64,000 nucleotides of DNA from Loripinus fragilis (lineage: Eukaryota > Mollusca > Bivalvia > Lucinida > Lucinidae): the NCBI GenBank assembly GCA_964019695.1, contig OZ026518.1:107480305-107544304 (forward strand). Direction: 5' to 3'. A program made the position numbers and the translations under genes. The notes under the pieces were generated by a model. The model saw nothing but the letters and a program-made list of their open reading frames with translations. It did no database searches and was not told where the DNA came from. This document shows, piece after piece, positions 56,470 to 64,000 of this stretch; position 1 is the stretch's first letter; the number at the start of each line of letters is the position of its first letter.

Positions 56470-57520
56470 AAATCGTCAATTGGAAACGAAAACATTATAA
56501 TTTCTATAACTATTTTAGAATAATTTCTTTGAACTATGCTAAAAACAACAGTTTATTTTTTTAATTATTTGTTACACTGTAATATAGGTTTTAATTCCTT
56601 AATTATCCAAAAATTAAATTATATTACTCCGAATAAATGAGGGATCCCTAACAAGTATGGCAGCTTTTTAAAAAGAGCATGACACTGAAAATGCCCCATT
56701 GTCTGCGCAGGCGCGATACTAAACGGAACGACAATGCCCAGTTTAGAAATCTTTTACTAGATCTATCATATATTTATTTTTTTATTATTTTATAGAGGAT
56801 GATCTTCCCTCTTTTTAAATACATAACAAATGATTTAAAAATTCTTCCCTGATACTGCAAATCATCCATTACAAATAATTATGAGGCAAAATATCGGCAA
56901 AATTTATGCAATTGCCCTCCCTTGCCGTTTTTGAATTAGCTCCCTTGTTAAAATTAATTTCGCAAGTTTTGTAATTCAAATGTGATTATTTGCTTGTTTT
57001 AATAAATATATTTATTCCAAATTACAATAGTTTTATTTTAAATATTTTATAATTTTATATTCTACCAAAGATGCCATTGACTGCAAGCCTTTAATCCCTA
57101 AAAACAATTATAAAATATAAGAAGTAAAAAAAACCCATAATATTTTAAATTGGCGTCATATTAATGCATTATAAAAATTAGATATAGGATAAATGGACGT
57201 GCCGTGTGTGCTATATATGCCTAGTGCGCAGGGCCGCAGCACACCGTCACAATAACTGAAAAATGATGATATAGGCTAAAATAATTACCTTCTCACGTTC
57301 AGGTGATTTATACTGAATGGAGGTGTTCCACACATGGGAAAGGTTGACTATCTATCAAAATGGACCCAAAATGGATCCAACCAAAATAAACGGAAGCCTG
57401 AACAATATGAGCCCTGTTTGAACATTGACCACATCATCATTCATGTGCAAAATACAGTGATAAACACACATATCTACTATAGGGATACTTGACCTTTTCA
57501 TTCTGGGTACTGGTAACAGG
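56470..57520. other. Unrecognised interior of the TTAA element
   Basis: AT-rich. I looked for a DDE/DDD transposase reading frame and saw none above about 75 codons. Confidence 0.5.
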
Positions 57521-57529
57521 TACTTAGGC

Positions 57530-57905
57530 AAACAGTGAAGACCCAAACAGTGACATTTCATCAGTGTCTGCACTGTTTATTAAGATATTTACCAATTTTC
57601 AGGTAACTAACAAATTATAAGGCGGAAACAGAAATGACTTACTTTGCATACATGCAAACAGTCTTGACCAAGATCAAACTGCTCTGAAAAGGATCAGCAA
57701 TGTGTGCTACAGAGACGCTAAAACTAGATCTATAATGGTTGCAAGACTCGATCACATACAGCAAATAGATCTAAAATGATGTCTGTTGTCGTCATCTGCT
57801 ACATGTTTTAAATAAGCTAATTTCGGTATACAGACAAACAGTGTGGACCCGGATCAGACTGCTGCTATGGTAGCAGTCTGATTTAGGTCCACACTGTTTG
57901 CTACA
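57530..57905. repeat. Central-palindrome copies
   Basis: 57530-57586: GCAAACAGTGAAGACCCAAA .. GTGTCTGCACTGTTTAT, internally shortened. 57835-57905: ACAAACAGTGTGGACCCGGA, TCAGACTGCTGCTATGGTAG and CAGTCTGATTTAGGTCCACA, nearly perfect. Confidence 0.75.
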
Positions 57906-58074
57906 AAGACGTTTTAAATGGGATAGCATACTGTTATATGGGTCTGCTAAGTCAATAGTTAATTTTGGCAAATACAAGTTTATGTATTGTCTAAAATTCG
58001 GCCCATCCCACCAGTACGGCATTCCTCTGGCGGGTCGACAGTGACAACTCTTGAGTCTTATGCTTAGCTTTGAC

Positions 58075-58330
58075 TTAGCTTTTGGGTGCTCGAAAGAACT
58101 GTCTCATTGACGGGCGGAACATATTATTAAAAGTACGACGATTTAGGTATATGCAACAAACTGAAGCATTACTGTTATCATGCTGTTCGGTATGCTGTGA
58201 ATAATTTCTTATCCAGCTTTTGGGTACTCAAAAGAACAATTTCATTGATTGGGAATAAAGAAAAATATTTCAATCACGCAATCTGATCTAGGTTCCTGGC
58301 AGACGGACGGACGGAGTGGCAGACAGACGG
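58075..58330. repeat. GAACCGTCTC foldback fragments and GACGGACG repeat
   Basis: GGGTGCTCGAAAGAACTGTC (58085) and GGGTACTCAAAAGAACAATT (58225), then GCAGACGGACGGACGGAGTG. Confidence 0.6.
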
Positions 58331-58709
58331 ACGATCAAATATACCAGTTTATTTTCCTTCCATATCCATCTGGATTTCATGTTCATGCCGCCGCTAATAC
58401 AGTGTTAAGATACTTAATGATATCGTAGAGCTTGTCTTGTTAGAAACTCTGCCCTTTGCAGCTTTCAAAGACTGCGCGTTTCACTCGAAAAATTGCACAG
58501 CTTCAAGAATGATTGGTCGTTAATTGTGTATAATTGTACTGTTCGCGAAAATCGTATCACAACTTTAGGATTATCTTTGTCGGGTACGATAGCAATTAAA
58601 CAATGTGCCTGCAATCGCTTTTTGCTAGCTAGTGAAAGTGCAATGTGGCAAAGAAAAAAAAATACGGCAAGTCCTTGGGTTGAGCCAGTTATTCAACAAT
58701 GTGCTGGAC

Positions 58710-58860
58710 AATGCACATACTACCAGACCCTGGGCCACTCCTTATAGGTGGGGCTCGGGGTCTGGCATCTGACTCTGAGACTCTGTGTCTAGGGGTCCAA
58801 TACCGAACTCAAAGCTGCCCAGTACCAGACCCAGAGACACTGAGTATTATTTACTTTATT
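58710..58860. repeat. Short inverted pair ACCAGACCCTG / ACCAGACCCAGAG
   Basis: CCAGACCCTGGG, GGGGTCTGGCATCTGAC and CAGTACCAGACCCAGAGACA form overlapping inverted and direct words. It is possibly a word-type element. 58330-58710 and 58860-59590 hold nothing else that I recognise. Confidence 0.4.
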
Positions 58861-59589
58861 TATCTTTTGCGTCAAACTTCATTATTCTAGATGTAGCCCC
58901 CCTAACATAATCCCTAACAGGCCTGCAAAAAAAACGCACGCACAACTAATTAAACACAAAAATTCCGTTCTTCATGGCTTTTTTCAGCTATGTCAAGACT
59001 TACCACAACGGGTTAGGGCGACCTCCAAGGCACAGATTTATCAAAGCTACATTTTCGATCGCCGGAAAAAGGGTTTCCGATTGTCATAACGATAGTATAG
59101 AAGAACGCAATTATAGTGTTATTGATCGCCAATATGAAACAGTATGATTCTGTTTAGCGTTCAACCAACAGTTAAGCAATAACGGTCATGGAAAGACTGG
59201 AGAAGCCAAGAATCAAACCAACAACCCCTGGTCTATAACCGAGTGGTTTATCCATCCACTATGAGAGAAAAAATATCTTGAAATGTGCCCTTTCCCCCAT
59301 TTCTTAGATTGTGAAAGTGGTTTAATACATATTCCTTAAATTTAATACAATTGGACACAAAATGCATCCATGCTTTTAAAAGACCTCGGACAGTCTTAAT
59401 GAAGGACTGCCCATAAAATGGCCGGATAAAAGTTTCAAAGAAAAAGAATTTTTTCAATGAAAAAGATAGTAGGTTCAACCCTCGAATTTTCCACAAAAGT
59501 GTTTTTCTCATTGGACAAATAACAATTTAAAGATATGGGTAAAAACTCTGTCTTTGCTACACATATTCAACATATAGAAAATATCAAAA

Positions 59590-61160
59590 GTTTTACTGAA
59601 GTGCTCCCCGCCCCTCACCGTGGTCAAACTAATCATTTTGTTTACACTTGTACTTTAACATTTCATAGAAAGTTTATGTTAAAATGTGTCATTTTGCTGA
59701 TTTCTTCGATTTTGAAAAAGGTTGCTGTTACCTTAACACAATTACACGCAAGAGAAGAAAAAAAAACATGGGTTTCTTGCATTTTTGTTTAAGAACATAC
59801 ATTACTTTATTGGTTTTAAAACATCATTGTCTACATTAGTATGGTCATGGGAGAAAAATTATGTTAAAATGTGCCATTTTTGCCGATTTCTTAGATTTTG
59901 AAAACGGTTGCTGCTACCTTAACACAATTGCACGAAAGAGAAGAAAAAACACATGGGTTTCTTGCATTTTTGCTTAAGATCGTACATTACGTTATTGGTT
60001 TAAATACATCATTGTTTTACATTAGGATGGTCATGGGAGAAAAATTATGTTAAAATGTGCCTTTTTGGCAGATTTCTTAGATTTTGAAAACGGTTGCTGC
60101 TACCTTAACACAATTGCACGCAAGAGAGGAAAAACACATGGATTTCTTGCATTTTTACTTAAGAACAGACATTACTTTATTGGTTCTAAAACATCATTGT
60201 CTTACATAAGGGTGGTCATGGGAGAAAAATTATGTTAAAGTGTGCCCATTTTTGCCGATTTCTTAGATTTGAAAACGGTTGCTGCTACCTTAACACAATT
60301 GCACGCAAGAGAAGAAAAAACACATGGGTTTCTTGCATTTTTACTTAAGAACAGACATTACTTTATTGGTTCTAAAACATCATTGTCTTACATTAGGGTG
60401 GTCATGGGAGAAAAAATATGTTAAAATGTGCCCATTTTTGCCGATTTCTTAGATTTTGAAAACGGTTGCTGCTACCTTAACACAATTGCAGGCAAGAGAG
60501 GAAAAACACATGGGTTTCTTGCATTTTTTCTTAAGATTATGAATTACTTTATTGGTTTAAATACATCATTGTCTTACATTAGGATGGTCATGGGAGAAAA
60601 ATTATGTTTAAATGTGCCATTTTGACAGAATTCTTAGATTTTGAAAACGGTTGCTGCTACCTTAACACAATTGCAGGCAAGAGAGGAAAAACACATGGGT
60701 TTCTTGCATTTTTTCTTAAGATTATGAATTACTTTATTGGTTTAAATACATCATTGTCTTACATTAGGATGGTCATGGGAGAAAAATTATGTTTAAATGT
60801 GCCATTTTGACAGAATTCTTAGATTTTGAAAACGGTTGCTGCTACCTTAACACAATTGCACGCAAGAGAAGAAAAAACACATGGTTTTCTTGCATTTTTG
60901 CTTAAGAACATACATTACTTTATTGGTTTAAATACACCATTGTCTTACATTAGGATGGTCATGGGAGAAAAATTATGTTTAAATGTGCCTTTTTGGTCGA
61001 TTTCTAAGATTTTGAAAGCGGTTGCTGCTACCTTAACACAATTGCATGTTAGAGAAGAAAAAACACACGGGTTTCTTCCATTTTTGTTTGAGAACATATA
61101 TCACTTTATTGATTTAAATACATCATTGTCTTACATTAGGATGGTCATGGGAGAAAAATC
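59590..61160 (+). repeat. 186-bp tandem array (about 8 units)
   Basis: GGTCATGGGAGAAAAA starts at 59843, 60028, 60214, 60400, 60586, 60771, 60957 and 61143, spacings of 185-186. Each unit has TTTTGAAAACGGTTGCTGCT, ACCTTAACACAATTGCA and CATGGGTTTCTTGCATTTTT. Since 186 is 62 codons, similar short frames repeat in each unit, but small indels shift them and there is no start-to-stop protein. Confidence 0.95.
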
Positions 61161-61570
61161 TTGAAATTTGCTGATTTTTCATAATTTTGCTAAAATCCAG
61201 ATTATAAGTACCCCACCTCCCAATACTAGTTTGATTTTCGTGTACGAGTTATCATAATACAATTGTTAGTATATCATTTATTAAAGCCAAGATCAATCTA
61301 CAGAACTGATATACCAAATTAACTATTTTACTACCATGGCACAAACTCTTGGTAAATCAAAATAACCAAAAATCAGCTATTTTGTAGCATTTACACTGGA
61401 AAATGAGGTAAAATTGAAAATTTTTGGTTGCCATGGCAACGAGCTTCCAATCAAAGAAATATTGTACCAGTCTGTGTTTGGTGACAAGTACTACATGATA
61501 GGACACAAATTTACGATTTCTGTAACCATGGATGTATCGCCATTTGCATGGTGCTTAGCAAGAGCTGTAC

Positions 61571-62342
61571 TTAATTTCCGACCGTATATCCGACAAAAAT
61601 GAAAATGTTGAATACAGTTTTCTCCCACCTTTGCCCATATAAGATAGGCTGTCAGCTCATGTAAGAAATTTCTATCTTACATGACCACGTAACTGCTTTC
61701 TTACATGGGCAGTGTTAAATATTCTTTTATCCCGAAAAAGGATACTTAGAGGACCAATATATTGCGCCTAGGTAACCCAAAGGTACCATGTAAGGTTAAG
61801 CGTTACTTACTGACGTCACATAACGTTAATGACGTCACCGAACGTGCGCTGCGTGACGAAAACGGCTATGTTACGCTAGTGGCACAGGGAGCCAAGCAGG
61901 AATTTATTTTGCATATTGCAACTTAACTAATGTCCCAAGGGTGTTTTCCTGACAATATCAAGGTGCAAACTATGTTTACACCCATTTTAATGCCCGATAA
62001 AAACACTCGTGAACTCAGAAATAATGTAAACCCAACGAGTAAAAAGTTAGAAATTTCAGGTTTTCATGGAGTTTTTATGTTCTGACAAAAACCCTTCGAA
62101 AAGTGGGAGAAAAACGATCCATCATGAGCCTGTCCATTTAGGATAGAGAAATCTCACCCTCGGGGTCGGAATTTAACCAGGGACTCGGCAAGCCTCGTCC
62201 CTGGTTAAACTTCCGACCCCTCGGGTGAGATATCTCTATCCTACATGGACGCTCATGGTGGATTGTTATAATCCTCTGATTGGTATTGAAAACAAATTTT
62301 CGGTCTTTTTGAGAGTGGCCGTTTTACGCAGGTTTTACTGTG
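61571..62342. repeat. Right half of the older element
   Basis: TTTCCGACCGTATATCCGAC and GTTGAATACAGTTTTCTCCC continue the palindrome left off at 53605. The far end GAGAGTGGCCGTTTTACGCA and GGTTTTACTGTG is the inverse of 53195-53230. Confidence 0.65.
62119..62261. repeat. Long palindrome with CTCGGCAAGCCTCG loop
   Basis: Arms of about 65 bases: CCATCATGAGCCTGTCCATT .. GGTCGGAATTTAACCAGGGA pair with TCCCTGGTTAAACTTCCGAC .. ATGGACGCTCATGGTGG. The loop is identical to that at 5168-5181. Confidence 0.9.
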
Positions 62343-62429
62343 CGTACTTTTTCACATGTCTCGGTTGATATGTACAGTGTATGGCAATATTGTCAGAGAA
62401 CTATATTTAACTGCATGAGTTTATTTATG

Positions 62430-62640
62430 ATATTCTTAGCTCTTCGTCTGCCATTGTGGTCTGCTAGTAGTCTTTGCAAACAGTTTGAACTCAAAGTAGG
62501 TCCGACAAAAAGTCGGGCCTAATCTGAAGCCAAACTCCTTGACACTCTGATCAGCATTCCTGATAAAAAAATAAAATATGATTTATCGGAAAAAATGAAC
62601 AGAAAAAAGTCATAAAAATTACCCAGCATGCTATGAGTTA
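62430..62640. mobile_element. Central-palindrome element, GGTCCGACAA type
   Basis: GCAAACAGTTTGAACTCAAA, GTAGGTCCGACAAAAAGTCG and GGCCTAATCTGAAGCCAAAC, then CTTGACACTCTGATCAGCAT; same layout as 25860 and 63330. Confidence 0.7.
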
Positions 62641-62944
62641 ATTAACTTAATCTTGGAATACATGATGTAATTGTCTTGTGCCTGTGCTCTTCTGGGGCTC
62701 TCCCACATGTGGTCGTTCAAATGTGGCAGTTTTGTTATATTTCTGGTCACAGTTTTATTTTTACATTCAGAAATAGACACATTTCAGCTCTAGATGTATG
62801 TCTCTGTCAGATTGAATGCTTCCAACATCTGCTGTCGGCACATGTGACTGTTGTCCACAATTACCAACTGAAGTAACTTATCCTGTCAAGTTGTTTGAGT
62901 TGCTGCAGAACATTCAAGTCAACAATTTATTTCGCAGTATACCA

Positions 62945-63290
62945 TGCGCGGATCCAGAAAGTTTTGTCAGAGGGGGTCCAAGTTTGACAAAGTTTTTGTC
63001 TTTGCATGAGGGTAGGGAGGATCTTAATACCACTATAAGCGAGCCATTATCGGCAGGCTAGCGACACGCCATTAAGCGGGCCATCATCGGCACGCCAGCG
63101 AAACGCAATATAAATGGCGTTTATAAATGGCGTTTCGCTGGCGTGCCATGATGGATGGCCCAACATTGAATGCTGGCTTGGTAGCTTTGTGATTTTTCAG
63201 GGCATATGACCCTGTATTGCTAGAAAACCCTATATTTTGTGATTCTTTAGGGAGTGTCCGAACCCACTGTCCCCCCTCTGGATCCGCGCA
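62945..63290. mobile_element. GCGCGGATCCAG TIR element, copy 3
   Basis: TGCGCGGATCCAGA and TCTGGATCCGCGCA are perfect inverted ends. The centre is GGCACGCCAGCGAAACGC .. GGCGTTTCGCTGGCGTGCC. It shares GGCCCAACATTGAATGCTGG with copies 1 and 2. Confidence 0.9.
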
Positions 63291-63329
63291 TAAGTACTAC
63301 ATATATAAAAAACTTCTTTATCTACTAGT

Positions 63330-63530
63330 GACATCTGACAGTGACCTTTGCAAACAGCTTGGACCCAGATCGGGCCCGACAAAACGTCGACCCTGATACG
63401 GATTCAAACTGTTTGACATTCTGATGTTATTCCTGAAAGATTGTTTGTTTTTTTTAAAAGTAAATTTTGGAACAAATCAGTAGACGACAAAAACATGCAA
63501 AATTACCCAGTAGGTAAATTACGCTAAACC
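63330..63530. mobile_element. Central-palindrome element, GGGCCCGACAA type
   Basis: GCAAACAGCTTGGACCCAGA, TCGGGCCCGACAAAACGTCG, ACCCTGATACGGATTCAAAC and TGTTTGACATTCTGATG. Confidence 0.7.
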
Positions 63531-63639
63531 TAATTAAATTAAAAGTGTTGAGTTTCTGAGGAATAATCCCAATGATTAGTTGGATTAATCCATCTTTGTA
63601 AATAATGAACCAACAGTAATTAGTCACTATTAATGTCTA

Positions 63640-63815
63640 GTCTGGTACCGGGCGTCGTTCAATGTTCCCAATAAAGACAGAGAGTCGTGGATGCGGGCTA
63701 CCAGACTATGTTCATATCTGGGACTATTTTTGTGCGTGATTGGATACTGGATAAAGACAGGAAATCGTCCCGAGTTGACTGAAAAATAGCTGACTGGGAC
63801 ATAAAGCATTGATTG
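63640..63815 (+). mobile_element. SINE-like tail
   Basis: GTTGACTGAAAAATAGCTGA and CTGGGACATAAAGCATTGAT match the 3' part of the SINEs. The upstream part is not recognisable. Confidence 0.45.
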
Positions 63816-63905
63816 TTACAACACGTTTTGAAAGAATGTAATATTTTTTTTCATTTTGATTTTTTTTATTTCATTACGCGCTGTCAAGAAATAAAGATGT
63901 AATAA

Positions 63906-63963
63906 AGCAATTATTTCATTTTGTGTTGATATGCTCCATATCGACACAAATTGAAATAATGCT
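63906..63963. repeat. Palindrome TTATTTCATTTTGTGT
   Basis: AGCAATTATTTCATTTTGTG and TTGATATG pair with CATATCGACACAAATTGAAA and TAATGCT. Confidence 0.8.
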
Positions 63964-64000
63964 ATAAGAACCATATATTTCTTCTTACGGTATCCAAAAG

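Larger units (their letters stand above)
53602..61574. mobile_element. 8-kb TTAA-flanked element with 28-bp TIRs
   Basis: The body is 53606-61570. The left end GTACAGCTCTTGCTAAGAAC with CATGCAAA and the inverted right end GTACAGCTCTTGCTAAGCAC with CATGCAAA agree at 27 of 28 bases. Weaker agreement continues (GG.GATACATC, GTTACA.AAAT). TTAA is at 53602-53605 and 61571-61574. The flanks re-form the palindrome seen intact in segment B (CGCCGTTAAAC | TTAA | TTTCCGACCG versus CGCCGTAAAACTAAATTTCCGACCG). Inside are a LINE (53965-56465), palindrome elements and a 186-bp tandem array. No transposase was recognised. TTAA target use suggests a piggyBac-type origin. Confidence 0.85.

Noticed and set aside
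59535..61164. A protein made of repeated 62-residue units
   Set aside because: Individual frames of 60-112 codons exist, but 1-bp indels shift the frame between units. No signal, domain or start context was seen; the array is better called a tandem repeat.

Overview
The window is eukaryotic, AT-rich, dominated by non-coding repeats, and contains a 23-base run of N (assembly gap). It most resembles a bivalve mollusc. The reasons are a tRNA-headed SINE whose body looks like the V-SINE type described from molluscs (RUDI-like), a dense load of short foldback/TIR elements, and RTE-like and Jockey/CR1-like LINEs. The taxon is an inference; no species marker is present.

Only one host gene can be supported. 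It is the 3' part (seven phase-compatible coding exons, 267 residues plus stop) of a vesicular nucleotide transporter, SLC17A9/VNUT, on the + strand from 237 to 30143. Every intron has GT/AG ends. The 5' exons lie before base 1. The introns are packed with repeats: a 15.7 kb intron (7502-23248) holds a split 41-bp minisatellite, a 2.7 kb polypurine array and a 2.7 kb array of a 10-bp word. The first half of the sixth visible exon is duplicated upstream with a stop codon.

From 30.1 to 42 kb there is intergenic repeat mosaic: SINEs with clear target-site duplications, short inverted-repeat elements, a 39-C run, ~165-180 bp tandem repeats, the N gap at 37183-37205, and dispersed LTR-like fragments. 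From 42.3 to 52.2 kb there is a recent duplication in the order A-X-B-A'-B' (A about 1.25 kb; B about 1.68 kb). The copies differ by a few percent at most by eye, and A' carries a TTAA-flanked insertion absent from A. From 53.6 to 61.6 kb lies an 8 kb segment bounded by near-identical inverted ends and TTAA, sitting inside an older palindrome whose two halves can be recognised on either side. It holds a LINE and eight units of a 186-bp tandem repeat.

The most interesting themes are: (1) the 8 kb TTAA element with a related empty site in the same window; (2) a class of hAT-like miniature elements, each filled with its own repeated short word, three of them with perfect 8-bp target duplications; (3) an intronic array of about ten units in which each carries nuclear-receptor-type AGGTCA arrangements; and (4) a family of short palindromes that keeps its outer arms while the inner stem changes on both sides together. 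No RNA gene, CRISPR array, promoter or complete protein-coding gene was found.
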